From positions 1-64,000 of the forward strand of contig BDDD01000126.1 in assembly GCA_001972305.1 (NCBI GenBank): a stretch of DNA of 64,000 bases, written 5' to 3'. The notes beneath the pieces were generated by a model that did not search any database, had not been told where the DNA came from, and saw only the letters and a list, made by a program, of their open reading frames with translations. This DNA comes from Cephalotus follicularis. Lineage: Eukaryota; Streptophyta; Magnoliopsida; Oxalidales; Cephalotaceae. Positions 14,455-27,567 of the stretch are shown here, one piece after another. Every line of letters starts with the position of its first letter. The stretch's first letter is position 1. A program made the translations under genes and the position numbers.

Positions 14455-16579
14455 TTATTTGTCACTACTACCGCTATCTTCATCTATAATATTTTGAATC
14501 CTCCTATCTTGAATGATCCAATCTTTCAAGCAAACACAAATCTCCACTGTTTCTACTTTCAACCGCCCTCTTCTCTCATCTAAAACCCTACCACCTGCAG
14601 AAAAAGCAAATTCGGATGCTACTGTGGACACAGGAGCTGTTAGTATATCACGTGCTATTATAGAAAGAATTGGATAAAAAGTATGTTGTTTTTGCCACCA
14701 TTGTAAAAGATCTAAGGACGCTCTATCTTCTTTATTAATGAACTGAATATTAGTATTAAAGTAATGTTGTAATTCAGTATTTGTATTAACCATACTACTA
14801 CTACTACCAACTCCATAAGTAATTTTATCAAAGAAATCTATGGGATCACTACCACTACTACTAACATTTTCTTGATATTCATTTCCAACACTATATTTTT
14901 TAACATGTGTATCAAATGCATCATGTAACAATTGAGTAATCTCATTACCATCTAATTGTATTGGATTACCTTTACTCATGCACATTTGACATTTGTTTGC
15001 AATGAATAACATACATTGTAATTTTATTCTAGGATCCATTATAGCGGCCAAACAAAATAAAAGTGGAATTGTTTCCCAATATTTTAGAAATTTTTCTTCC
15101 ATCACATCACAAATATCTATAAAATTATTTTTCACCCTATATTTAGCAAAAACTTCACAAATTTTCCACAATTTATCGACGACTAAATTTGTAGTAATAT
15201 AACAAGAACCAGAAAATAGATCAGTCAATTCTTTAAATTTTTCAAAAAATTGGGTCATAACATAACAAGTTGTCCAATCTCTATCAGATATTTCAGAATA
15301 AGAAGAATATGCAGTCATGTGCATACCTATGAATGCATTTATTGGTAATCTAAATTTATAAGCACGCAACAACATTTCATAAGTAGAATTTCACCTATGT
15401 GTCACAGCATGTACCAAATTTTTATATTTCAAACCACATTCATTACAAAGTTATTTAAATGTTTGTTTTCTTACTCCCGATTGGGCTATAAAGGTAATAA
15501 TACTTGTAATTTTTTGTGCTTGTTCTCCAACAAAAAGTAAACCATCTTGAACAATCAAATTAATAATATGACATACATATCTAACATGAAATAATTTACC
15601 ATTTAATATGGGATCAAAAATACCTCTTAACTGTCTAACAACAGCATCATTATTAATAGCATTATCAAAACTAATAAAAAAAAAATTCCTCAATTCCAAA
15701 CTCACGAGTTGTTTCTATTATAGAGGTAGCTATATTATGACCGGTGTGAGGATAATCCAAATTTTTAAATACAATAATTCTTTTTTGTAATAACCAGTTT
15801 TCGTCAATATAATGTGTAGTTATACAAATAAAACTTTTTCTCGTGCTTGTGCTCTAAACATTAGACGTGAGAGAAAAAGTAGAAATATTTGTAAAAGAAG
15901 AAATTAATTTAGCCTTGTGTTCTTCATAAATAATAAGACAATCACTTTTAAAGGTAGTTCTTGAATATAATTTCGCCTGAGGATTAAGTCCTTCATGTAC
16001 TAGATCACGGAAAAAAACTGAGTCAACATAGGAAAATGGTAATTCATTACCTATAATATAATAAACTAATTTTCTTCTATAATTTTCATCGGTAAATCTA
16101 AAAGTAAGTAATTTATTATCACCACTGACTTGACTAAATTAGAGTTGGCTTTGGCCCGAACATTTAACACCATGTTGTTCCAAGCATTTTACTAAATGCC
16201 TCTTGTAAGTTCTCGTACCACCCCCACTTGTATAAGCATAATCCTTAGTCTTACATACCTTGCAAAAGACTCGTTTCTTCCCATTCCCGACATCTCTAAT
16301 CTCCATGTGCTTCCATATGCCGGATTTTTGTTTCCCCCATTTGTTAGGATCGTTCCTCTTTGATTGTAGGGATGTTCCACCAATCGCAGCATCCGATGGC
16401 GTATCTTCATCCAAGTCGAAAAATTTATCACCAGGTGGAGGAGGTTGTTGCATCATGTGGGCCATTTGGTCGTCGTCAGAAGGAAGTTCCACATCCGTCA
16501 AGTCGAACGCGGTGGTGGATGTAGAACCCACCTTCTCGGACCTCCTTGCTTGTTTCCTTGCTCTTGATGTTGAATCCAT
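14455..16579 (-). pseudogene. hAT transposase, decayed (hAT-1)
   Basis: The reading starts at 16579 (MDSTSRARKQARR) with an acidic segment, then a BED zinc finger (FCKVCKTKDYAYTSGGG, H and C later). It continues through the catalytic region (LIIYEEHKAKL, FFFISFDNAINNDAVV, RYVCHIINLIVQDGL) and ends with the hAT C-terminal dimerisation domain (DLLQWWQKQHTFYP, ASEFAFSAGGRVLD). At least four in-frame stops or shifts break it: after CSGQSQL, after FSLTSNV, near 15690 and near 15440. The type is the large BED/hAT class of plants. It is not functional as read. Confidence 0.9.
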
Positions 16580-16859
16580 TATAATTGAAATATGTAATTA
16601 ACTAATAATTAAAAAATAAGTTAGATGATGAATTATAAAAAGTTAATACACTATAAGGCAATGTAGTACAATAAAGCTCTATAATTTTGACAAAAATTGA
16701 TTACAATGTTGATTGCTGTTGATTGTTGTTGTTCTTCAGTGATTCAACCTTTATTTATAGCCTTCATATTGAATATAGTCGTTGGAATCATCTTCTAGCC
16801 ATTGGAATCACTTTAGGAAAATGAAATCTCCACTAAAAACTAGCCGTTATTTTTGTCTG

Positions 16860-17415
16860 TTTGCTTTTACGTCGACGCTTACTCTTAGCGTTGACGTCAA
16901 TGACCTTGTGCGTTAACTCCAATGGTTATTCGCGTTGACTCCAATAGCCGCTTTCTGATTTTTGCTTCATTCACGTCGACGCCTTTTAATAGCGTTGACT
17001 CGAATGTCATTTGTGTTGACTCAATTTGCCTTATGCGTTAACGTCCACAGCTACTGTCCGTTTTTTGCACATTAGGCGTTGACGTCTAAATATTAGAGTT
17101 GACGTTTTCATATTGGAGTTGACGCCAAAAATATAATTCCTAGTGCGTTGACGAGCATCATCCTGAATCAATTCATGTTGTAGCCCTCAACATTGACGCC
17201 AATATCCTAGGCGTTGACGCCAATATCACAGTCCGGTCCGGTTCACGGTCAGGGCCGGTTCAACGGTTCTTGACACCTTGAACCGGACCGGACCGCATTG
17301 CTCGGACCGGTTTAACCATGAACCGGCCACGTGGCACACGGTCCGGACCGGTTCAAGGCCCAGACGGGCCGATTTGGACCAGTTCACGGTTTTAACCGGC
17401 TCACTTGCAACCCTA
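16860..17415. repeat. hAT-1 right subterminal and terminal repeats
   Basis: GCGTTGACG/GTCAACGC words fill 16865-17225, and CCGGACCGG/GGTTCA words fill 17230-17405. The order mirrors the left end and supports the TSD-defined borders. Confidence 0.85.
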
Positions 17416-17423
17416 CCTAATAC

Positions 17424-17849
17424 CAATACGAAATTACTGATCATTCTGATTTGAATAGAGAGTCGGATTTTTATTATGATTAATTACACTTTAAATAGGT
17501 AATAACACTTTCTTCTCCAGTAAGTCGTTTTTTTTTCTGATGAATTATAGTGTAAGATTGAAATCAATGAAGAATTAAAAAAACTAATCCAAAATAAAAT
17601 TAAAAAGTTAAGTAACCCAAAATCTTAAATAGTCATGTCTAGTCTATTCATGACACAAACTTCAAGATTTTATCCAAGAAAAAACACAAACTTCAAGATT
17701 TTATCCAAAAAAAAACACAAACTTGAAGACTTCAACCAGGACTTCAACTGCCTCTCAACTATCTGGTTTGAAACTTTTACTGGCAGGTTGGCTTCATTTT
17801 ATAAATATGCACTCTCCATTCAATCATAAGCAACATTAAAGGGGGAGAG
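17424..17849 (+). promoter_or_regulatory. Upstream region and TATA box of the CslE gene
   Basis: TATAAATA at 17800-17807 lies 43 bases before the ATG at 17850, a usual spacing for a short plant leader. A near-perfect tandem repeat of about 33 bases (AAACTTCAAGATTTTATCCAA) runs from about 17655 to 17725. The hAT-1 TSD ends only some 430 bases before the ATG, so the promoter is short or was disturbed by the insertion. Confidence 0.7.
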
Positions 17850-20800
17850 ATGGCGAAAGATATACATCTTCCACTTTTTGAAACAAAATCAGCTAAGGGA
17901 CGAATTTTGTTCCAACTGTATGCAGCTTCACTTGTTATTAGAATATGCTTGATTTATGCTTATAGAGTGAGTTACTTGCCAGTAGATGGAGGCATTGAAT
18001 GGTGGGATTGGATTGGATTGTTTCTTGCTGAACTATGGTTAGGTTTTTAATGCTTACTCATGATTCTTGTTAGATTGAACCCTGTCCATCGTTACACTTT
18101 CAGAGACAGGCTCTCTCAGAGGTCAAACTTTTAATCATTGTTTAATTAATCTTGTATATAGAAAAAAAAAAGATTGACACAGTCAATTATAAGAGTTCAT
18201 GATTTATTTCACCCTTCTGATCAGTAACTTTCTTTCCGTGATTGTTGAACAATCTATATAACAGGTATGAGAAGGATTTGCCAGGCATAGACATATTTGT
18301 TTGCACTGCAGATCCTTCAATAGAGCCACCAATTATGGTGATCAACACTGTTTTATCAGTCATGGCTTATGACTACCCTCAGGAGAAACTAAGTGTCTAT
18401 CTATCTGATGATGGTGGATCAAATCTTACATTCTATGCTTTGTTGGAGGCATCGCGGTTCTCAAAGATATGGCTACCATTTTGCAAGAAGTTTAAAATAG
18501 AACCCAGATCACCAGAGGCCTATTTTCGCACTGCTATTGAACCACTTGACGATCCTCTCAAAGCCAGGGAATGGCATTCAATCAAGGTAAGGTAGACCTT
18601 TATGTACAACACTATATAGCAAGTTTTTAAATCTTATATAGTTTGGTAAGTCATAGTTTGGCCTATCCAGGTATCAGTTAGTAGGTTAAGTAAACAAAAT
18701 AGAAATAAAATTAAAGATTATACCTTACAAAAAAAGATTATGACTGAAAAAATTATTATTGAAAAACAAGTAACACTTTAAATAGAGTTTAATCTACTAT
18801 CTCACTTACCTCGCTTACTTAATTACATAGGTTTATTTCATGCAAACAAAGATTACATTACCGTCTGTTGGATTTCCATCATATATTACCTAATGTGTGA
18901 TAATATCATTCTTGAATTATAGAAATCTTATGAAGAAATGAAGATGCTAATTGAAACCACAACAAAGCTACGCCAAATTCCAAAGGCAGTGCGCAAAGAA
19001 CATAAGGGATTCCGTGAGTGGGACTTCGTTACAAGTCAACGTGATCATCAAACCATTCTACAAGTATTATTCCTGTTAATTATTTGATATTTAATACTTG
19101 TGAAACAAAGAATATTTTCAAAACATCCCTATCATTCTTTCGAGGAATCCCTTCAACTACATGTACTTTTGGGTAATCTTTGAAAATGCTAACACAAGAC
19201 CCACCAGAGAGAATCGAAGATGGGATCTGTGCGCCTAACACACTTTTCTCAAATTCATCATAACCACTACAACTCAACGATGGTGTCAGTGTCATTTTTT
19301 ATCGGTAAGAGGTGGAACTCATTTTTGCAGATACTGATTGATGGAAGAGACCCTAAGGCCGTGGATGTTGAAGGTCAACCTTTGCCAACTTTGGTATACT
19401 TATCACGAGAAAAGAGACCCCAATATCACCATAATTTTAAAGCAGGAGCAATGAATGCACTGGTACTTCATCATATCTATCTAAAACTAAACGCACTCTC
19501 TCACTCTCTCACTCACACTTTGCAACACTTTACTCACAACACTAATTTATGATAATTTTTCTCACAGTACCTTTGTTGACAGTTTTACCAAAGAGAGCTT
19601 TAGAGTTGACATAACTTTTCGTTGCGTGAATGCATTAATAGATAAGGACATCTTCAAGGATAAGCAACAGTCCACTGATTCTTAATGTGGATTGCGACAT
19701 GTATTCAAACAATTCCGAATCAATTAGAGATGCCCTGTGTTTTTTCATGGATGATTGCCAAGGCCACAGTATTGCTTATGTACAGTTTCCACAGAGGTTC
19801 GATAATCTTACAAAGAATGACGTTTATGCCAGCTGCTTGCTAGTAACCTGCGGGGTAAGCACCAACCGAACACTACGCGTAATATTAAAACAGGGTGGAT
19901 TATTGGGTAAACACTCTACATAGACACAATTAAGAAGTAAAATTAAGAACATATATTACATAAAAATATGATAAATTATCGTAAACTGTTGATATGAATT
20001 CTTATCATTAGTTGTGTTTACATTAGTTATGTCTATCCAAATTTTTTTGTTAAAACATAACACTGAAGGACAAGTGACTGAAACTTAATTAACGCTCTTT
20101 TTTATCGTTGTCATGGCAATTAAGGTGGAGATCGAAGGATTTGATGGAAATGGAGGGCCTCTTTATATTGGTACCGGTTGCTTCCACAGGAGAGAAGCAC
20201 TTTGTGGAGAAAAATATAACAGGGATTGCAAGGTAGATTGGAAGAGTGTGAATTATCAGGGAAAGGTTGAAGGTAGTGCAAGTGTATTGGAAGAAACATG
20301 CAAAGTTCTTGCAAGTTGTACGTATGAAGAAGATACTGAATGGGGCAAGGAGGTAAGTCTGTCAACATATATGTCTTTGCCTACAAATTTGCTGATGTGA
20401 TCGTAGTACAACTAATTATAGTAGTGTGAAGAAATTTCCTTTTTAACCATTAATATTTCGTTGATCTATACTTTATATTTATAAATCTAACTGTTGAATT
20501 TCGAGATTTATCTATGTATATTATGTATGTCAAATTTAAAACATGTGTACACAGTTATTTCAACCGTCATATAAATTTGTAAGAAAAACTCATATAATAC
20601 TTGAATTGTCTTACATAAATGAAAAATCTATAAATATTCGATATGTAAAAAAAACTCATATAATATTCAAATTGTCGTACATAAATGAAAAATTTATAAA
20701 TATTTGATTGACATAAAATTTGTATAGATGATGTATGTAGATATAACTTAAAATCCAATGGTTAAAAATCATAAAATACTATAAGTTATAGATAAACATA

Positions 20801-22851
20801 AAAATGATGGGTTGAAGGAAGTTGCTCCACACAGTCACTGAAGCAAGTATTGTTCATGAAGTATATATGATTGTCTATATGAACTTGTCCTATGTTGATC
20901 TGTAGATGGGGTTGAAGTATGGTTGTCCAGTGGAAGACGTTATAACAGGATTATGTATACAATGTAGAGGTTGGAGGTCCATCCTCTTTAATCCAGAAAG
21001 GAAAGGTTTCTTAGGAGTGGCCCCAACAACACTGTTGCAATCACTTGTACAGCACAAGAGGTGGGCTGAAGGTCATTTACAAATCTTTCTCTCAAAGTAC
21101 AGTACCTTGTGGTATGGACATGGAAGGATACCCCTAAAACTACAACTTTCATACCTTCCCTACTCACTTTGGGCTGCAAACTGCTGGCCTACACTGTACT
21201 ATGCTGCAATCCCATCCCTTTGCCTACTTAGAGGGATCTCTCTATTTCCCAAGGTACATACGAATCTTTCAAGAATATTTAATCACGTCAATTATTATTG
21301 AGTATACACAGGATCAGGTTTCACCCTAAGAAAAAATTATTCGGTGCAACGGGAGCAATAAGGCACCTTGTGGGGTGCAAATTGCTCATTTGTGTCATTC
21401 ACCGCTCATCGTGTCAATAAGGCAAGGAAGCAATTCTCTCGTTACACTGAATATTTTGTCCACCTTAAAAGACTGTTTATTTTGTAGAATGCTTGAGGAT
21501 TCCTTTTTATATATAGTTCCTTTGTATATTCAGCACAAGAAAAAATGTTTTAGCATCAAAATGGTGGATAATACCAATTCCCATGGTGAAGTAAATTTTT
21601 TTTTTTATCTCACTCCGTATTTATTTCAAAAATCAAATTTACCCTTATAATTACTAAAATTATATGTTTTAACTACTAGTATATCACCAGCCCCAAACCT
21701 AACAACATATAAGCATTATGCATATACTTTTTGCAGAGTTCATTGAGAGTATAATTGCGAAAGAATTTATATATTGTTATATTTTGTTAATTATGAATGG
21801 TAGAATAATATGTTTGAATTCATATTATGTTTATTGGAAAAGATGTCCCGGTAATTATATATGAATTGAATAGTTGTTTTTACGTGTTACATATAATATT
21901 TGTAATATTGGGTTAATATTGGGATTTTGATCGGATTCTTATTAGATTTTCATGTTGAATCAAACAAAATGATATATTTTTAGAGATATATATAGCAAGT
22001 TAAACCAAAGAATAATATGATTCGTTTTTGAAAACCTAAATATGAGAATGAGATATAAGAAATCTGATTCTATTTCCACAAAATCATTTCACAAAACAAA
22101 CAATTCCTAATTGTTGTTAATTTGAGCAAATTACATCTTGGTTCGAGAAATTATTCATTACAGATAATATAATTCAACACATTATGAGTATTTTACAATT
22201 CTTCAAGGTATGGATAAATTCTTGCAAACAACTAAACTGAAGCGATTTTCGCTATTTTTACTAACAAAAAATATTTTCTATCATGTTGCATTGCAACATC
22301 AGATATCAAGTCCATGGATTCTACCATTTGTGTATGCCATCTTTGCCAACTCTTTATACAGCCTCGGGGAATTTCTTTGGTGTGGGGGCACAGTCCAAGG
22401 TTGGTGGAACGATCAAAGGATGTGGTTGTTCAAAAGAACAACTTCCTACTTATTTGGCTTCATTGACACAATCCTAAATCAGTTGGGGTTAGCAAAATCA
22501 GCCTTTGCTATCACAGAAAAGAAGGTCGATGAGGAAGTGACTCACCGATACGAGAAAGAGCTTATGGAATTTGGCAGTCCTTCACCAATGTTAAACATTA
22601 TAGCAACAATTGCATTGCTAAACAAAATCAGTTTTGTAGGGGGAATAAGAAGGGTTATCATTGTTGATGAACAAAAAAAGGTTTTTGACCAATTTGCATG
22701 GCAGATACTTCTGTGTGGAGTTCTTGTTTATATAAACATGCCTGTTTACCAAGGTGCCTTCTTTCGAAAGGACAACGGCCGGATGCCCACCTTGACCACT
22801 TACCGGTCAATTCTTTGTGCTTTATTGGCTTGTGCTATAGCCGTGCTCTAG
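17850..22851 (+). pseudogene. CslE: Cellulose synthase-like E (CslE) gene with one premature stop
   Basis: A GT2 family processive glycosyltransferase of the endomembrane system. Eight exons: 17850-18121, 18265-18586, 18923-19063, 19331-19462, 19642-19854, 20125-20352, 20906-21253 and 22303-22851. Together they make 735 codons, the usual CslE length. Conserved features are the N-terminal RGRILFQL-like segment with two membrane spans, LSDDGGS, VDCDMYSNN (DCD motif), EDVITG, QHKRW (the Q..RW motif) and about six C-terminal membrane spans. One fault is visible: codon 67 (18048-18050) is TAA where the family has tyrosine in a G-F-Y-W motif; the frame continues intact after it (LNPVHRYTFRDRL). Either this is a young pseudogene or the base is a sequencing error. 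Calling it a CDS would be right if the stop is an error. Confidence 0.88.
21254..22302 (+). other. Last intron of CslE
   Basis: A 1-kb AT-rich intron between GT at 21254 and AG at 22302. I see no element or gene in it. Confidence 0.75.
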
Positions 22852-23184
22852 ATTACTATATATATGTTCACATGATAATAAAGTTTAATTAGAAATGTAC
22901 ACATTAATCAATAAATTCTACTTCTTTTAATGTTGTTTGATTTCCCGGTCGTATTATGATTACAATCCAAGCCTTGTAGGCACTCTCGTGATGGTAAGGC
23001 TGGCAGTTGTAAAGAAATATGAGGGTTGTTGCTACGGATTTCTTCTAGTATCTTGGTCTCCTAATAAGTAAACTTATAAATCAAATTTCAAATGTCATCT
23101 TGGTAACTCCCTTGTAATAAACAATATATATTTTTGCAAAAAATCACTTTTAATTGTCCAACAATTCATCCAAAATCCAGACTT
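22852..23184. other. CslE 3' flank
   Basis: AT-rich sequence, probably the CslE 3' UTR and spacer. No ORF of note. Confidence 0.6.
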
Positions 23185-23359
23185 CTAAGAACAGCAGGAA
23201 ATGCAAGGTAGATTGAAAGCTCTGAAGCACGGACACACGCGCCCGATACGGCTCCGACACGTGTCGGACACTTGGTCAACGTGTCAGAGGCGTGTCCAAA
23301 TTTTTTGACCGGTTTCAGCGTGTCGGACACTCCCAATTTAGGAGTATCCGATACTTCGA

Positions 23360-23925
23360 CACTTCTGACCCAAAAAAATTAAAAAAATTTCAAAAATTTT
23401 AAATTAAAATCTAATAATTTAACTTAAAAACAAAACAAAATTAAAACATTCAACACCAGCAACGCACTTCTCTCTCGCAACGCGCTTCTCTCTCTCGCAA
23501 CACATTGATCAATAAAACCCAACGCCGACGCCACCATTCAACACCAACACCGACACCACCATTCAACAGGACCGACTCCACCATTCAACACCAGCGTCGA
23601 TGTCACCATTCAGCATCAGTATCGACGCCACCGACATCGACCACTAGTGTACTTTCTCTTTATTTTCTCTTATTTTCTCTGTTTTCTGATGGCTGGTTCT
23701 TTTTTTTTTTCCTCTTTTATTCGCTTTATTTTTCTCCCCTCTGTCAACTCTCACTAGCACCCCTCTGTCAACTCTCACTAGCACAGATGGGTTTGTGATA
23801 GATGGGTTGAAGGGTTGTGACAGATGGGTTCACTAGCACAATTGGAATGTCAGACTTTTTTTTAATTTTATTTTATACAATTTAGTAGTGTGGTTTAGGG
23901 GACATTATGTTTCTATTATTGTAGA
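23360..23925. other. hAT-2 leader region
   Basis: AT-rich, then a stretch of CACCATTCAACACCAACACC-like short repeats (about 23525-23645) and a T-rich segment. No gene is supported. Confidence 0.55.
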
Positions 23926-26201
23926 ATGGAAAGTAGTGGAAGTATTGATGATCAGATCAACGATAAGCCCCTTTGGAATTACGTTACCAAGCAAGAGAGT
24001 AATTCTAAAGGTGGAGGAAATGTCCCCTTCACTTGCAATTTTTGCTTCAAGAATTTCAAGGGATCCTACTCGAGGGTTAAGGCTCACTTATCGAAAATAT
24101 GAGGCATGAGGATTCAAGTTTGTGCGAAGGTGTCATCGGAAAATATTTTAGAGATAGACCAGGCTAAGTTGAGAAAGAGAAATGCATTGCTAAAACAAGT
24201 CCCTTTACCAACTTCTACAAGCACAAGTTCTCTGCCAAGTGTTGGGACATCACACTCAGGTATGAATGCATTTCAATCGGAAAGTTTAGAGTCTAAAAAG
24301 AGAAAGGGTTTAGGCAATATTGCCATAGCGAAGGCGTTTAATCTTAAAATTAGGGACCAATTACATGCTGAGATTGCTAGGATGTTCTATTCTGCTGGGT
24401 TGCCATTTCACCTAGCAAGAAATCCTTATTATGTTAGTTCCTACACTTTTGCAGCCAACCAAAGTATTAGTGGTTATATTCCTCCGGGTTATAACCTGTT
24501 GATGACCACTTTACTTCAAAATGAGAGGGCAAACATTGAAAGATTGTTGCATCCTATTAAATTCTCATGACATGAGAAATGGTTGAGCATTGTTAGTGAT
24601 GGATGGACCGATGCCCAAAGGCGGCCTCTTATAAATTTTATGGCGGTTGTTGAAGGTGCACCAATGTTTCTAAAGGCGATCCATTGTGAGGGTGAATACA
24701 AAGACAAATGGTTTATTTGTGACTTGATTAGTAAGAGTATTTTAGAAGTTGGCCCTCACAATGTGCTGCAAGTTGTAACAGATAATGCACCAGTGTGTAA
24801 GGCTGCGGGGTTGCTTATTGAAACTCAATATCTGCACATTTTTTGGACTCCTTGTGTGGTGCATACATTGAATCTTGCATTGAAAAATATTTGTGTTGTT
24901 AAACATACTGAGGCAAATGAGGTTGTATTTGAGGAATGCAATTGGATCTCTACAATTCATGGTGATGTTATGTTCATAAAAAATTTCATCATGAATCATT
25001 CAATGAGGTTGGCAATGTTCAATGAATTTGTCCATTTGAAGATGCTTGCCATAGCAGAAACTCGTTTTGCATCTGTCATTGTCATGCTTAAAAGATTTAA
25101 GCTCATAAAACATGGACCCCAAGAAATGGTTATAAGTGAGAAAAGGAGCTGTTACAGGGAGGATGATCCGGAGAAAACACAATTTGTGAAGGAAACAATT
25201 TTAAATGATTTATGGTGGGATAAGATTGAGTATTTACTTTCTTTTACTAATCCCATTTATGAGATGTTGAGGTTGTGTGACACGGATATGCCCACGCTTC
25301 ACTTAGTTTATGATATGTGGGATTCTATGATAAAACAAGTGAAGAAGGCAATATATCGGCATGAAGGGAAGCGAGATGATGAGTTCTCTAGTTTTTATTT
25401 CGTGGTAAATGAGATTCTTGTTGACAGGTAGAACAAAAGTAACACACCTCTTCATTGCTTGGCACATTCATTGAATCCAAGGTAACTTTGAAAAGAGTTT
25501 AAAATTTCCATATGCTTAATTGCTTATTTTTTAGATTGGATAATAATTTATTGCTTATTTACTTTATGACATTATGCTTTTGGGCAGTTATTATAGTTCG
25601 TCTTGGCTAAATGAGGCTTCAAATCGCCAACCTCCGCATCAAGATAATGAGATTTCAAAAGAAAGGAAAATTTGTTTGAAAATAATTTTTTCAAATAATG
25701 AAGAATTTAGAACGGTTCAAGTTGAATATGCTAAGTTTTCAGGGTGTTTGGAATATTTTACTGATTCCGATTTCATAAGTGATAGAGGAAAAATTGATTC
25801 AAAACATTGGTGGCTTATTTATGGTTCTTCTACACCATTGCTTCAAAAGTTCGCTTTGAAGTTGCTTGGCCAACTTTCTTTCTCATCATGTGCGGAGAAG
25901 AATTGGAGTACTTACTCCTTTGTTCATTCAATTAAGAGGAACAAGATGACGCCGCAACGTGCCGAAGATTTAGTATTTGTACATACTAATCTTTGAATTC
26001 TATCGAGGAGGAGTCCAACTTATAAGGAAGGGGGAGTAAGATGTGAGATGTAGGAGGAGATCACCATGATTCATTTGAGGATGTTGGGATTCTTGAGGTT
26101 GCAAATCTCTCATTGGATGAACCAGATATGGAGGCTGTGATTTTCACTGATGAAGGGCTAGAGAATGAGGGGAATGAAAACATTGAAGTTGAGTCTCATT
26201 A
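23926..26201 (+). pseudogene. hAT transposase, decayed (hAT-2)
   Basis: One reading frame from MESSGSIDDQ at 23926 gives a BED finger (FTCNFCFKNFKGSYSRVKAHL), then the DUF659-type catalytic region (SIVSDGWTDAQRRPLINFM, DNAPVCKAAGLL, TPCVVHTLNLALKNI). After an intron (about 25483-25587) comes the C-terminal dimerisation domain (WWLIYGSSTPLLQKFALKLL, SSCAEKNWSTYSFVHS). Stops break it at 24100 (TGA), 24568 (TGA), 25429 (TAG where tryptophan is expected) and 25994 (TGA), followed by a frame change and an acidic tail to about 26201. Most stops look like C-to-T or G-to-A changes. Confidence 0.9.
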
Positions 26202-26514
26202 AAAAGAGAGTAGCACTTATTTATTTTCCATTTTACGGCATGTAATGAACTTAAATTGTCATGGAACTTGTGATACTTGGTAACGTTTATATATTTTATG
26301 TTAAATATTGTGATGGAATGGAACTTGTGATGCTCTGTAAAAAAAACATGTGATGTTTGGTAGCTCTTATGAACAAGAACAATAAAATTTATAAACAAAT
26401 ATTATTGATCATAAGCATTATAGTATTTTACATTCTTACAAGTTTAGAATTGTGAAAAAAAAATATTTAGAATTGTGAAAAACATAAAAAAATAAATGAC
26501 ATATAAAAAAAATA

Positions 26515-26706
26515 GGGTTCAATCCATTTTTGCCCCCTGAACTTTACACGTTGTGTCTCGTTGGTCCCTAAAGTTTTTTTCGTGTCAAAGTTGCCCCCAA
26601 ACTCCTCCCTGTCAATCACTGTTGCCTTCCGTCAACATTTCCATCCAAAAAAAAAACGTTAAGTGACAGTTGGCCATTTAATACCCATATAACCAGATAA
26701 CCCGGC
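26515..26706 (+). repeat. MULE left terminal inverted repeat
   Basis: It pairs with 32619-32807 on the opposite strand; differences are few and mostly in A/T runs. Confidence 0.93.
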
Positions 26707-27567
26707 GTTTTTTCCCCCCGAATCTAACCCAGTTATCCATTCATATATCCATACCCATCACTACAACTTTCTTAACAACTTCTTGAACCCTAAAACCAAA
26801 CCCCCAAATGTTAAAACAAAAATCGGTATACATTTTGGGAAGAATCGGACGAAGTTGTTAAAACCAAAATCGATATGGGTATGTTGTAGTTTACCCCGTA
26901 GAACTACTTATTTTTCTCCTTTCTTCCACCAAATCCCTCTTTGGCTCACTGATCGATTGAACTGGGAAGAAAGTGACGAAGCCCGACTCTACATCAGTAC
27001 GGGTACGTTGAAAAAGTAAATGAAATGTTGATTTATTTTAAAGCAATCCCCATCTAAATGTTTACTGCAATGGTTTTTTTTTTGTTATTTGAAATGCATC
27101 AGATGAACTTGGAATTGTAATTTCCATTACTTTTTCTTCTACTCTAAGCACATCCTCACAAAGGCCGGGTGCTGTATTCATATAGATTGTTTGGTGTATA
27201 TAATCTTATAATTAGAAACGTATATTCCACTATCGTTGTACATGTTTATTAAATTTGTGTAACACCATAATGGGATTTGTAGTGATGTTGATGCCAAATA
27301 TTTGTGGTTCTTTTTATGAGTTTTTAACTTCCATTTTGTTTATAATATGTTGGTCTTAAATCGATTGAATCGATGCCTCTCTGTGCGGGGACGAAAATTT
27401 TTGATTCATTTGTTGTGGTATCGATTGAATCGATGTCTGCCTGAATCGATGTGTCTCTATCTTCGGAATGAAAATTTTTGGTTCGTTTTCTGTGGCATGG
27501 TTAGAAATGATGTCTGCATGTTTATGATATAACTGACTTTGAGTTTTTGAATTCATACCGGTTATAG
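26707..27567. other. Leader of the GRF gene inside the MULE
   Basis: AT-rich sequence between the left TIR and the GRF ORF, with a local repeat of ATCGATTGAATCGATG (27358-27435). It may hold the promoter and a 5' untranslated exon. Confidence 0.5.

Larger units (their letters stand above)
11494..17415. mobile_element. hAT transposon with two convergent genes (hAT-1)
   Basis: The ends are inverted: TAGGATTGCAAG at the left and its counterpart TAGGGTTGCAAG (reverse complement) at the right. A perfect 8-base TSD, CCTAATAC, flanks it (11486-11493 and 17416-17423). It is 5922 bases long. It carries an intact accessory ORF on plus (12072-13238), a broken hAT transposase on minus (16579-14455) and a fragment resembling the accessory ORF's tail on minus (14440-14265). 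Arrays of GTCAACGC-type motifs sit near both ends and between the genes. Confidence 0.95.

Noticed and set aside
23212..23231. A 12-base TSD (GTAGATTGAAAG) for hAT-2
   Set aside because: The 8-base ATTGAAAG gives matching element ends (CTCTGAAGC and CTACGAAGC) and fits hAT; the extra GTAG match is explained by the element's own end.
23505..23798. 97-codon ORF in the hAT-2 leader
   Set aside because: Made of CACCATTCAACACC-type repeats and a T-rich run; no start context or domain.
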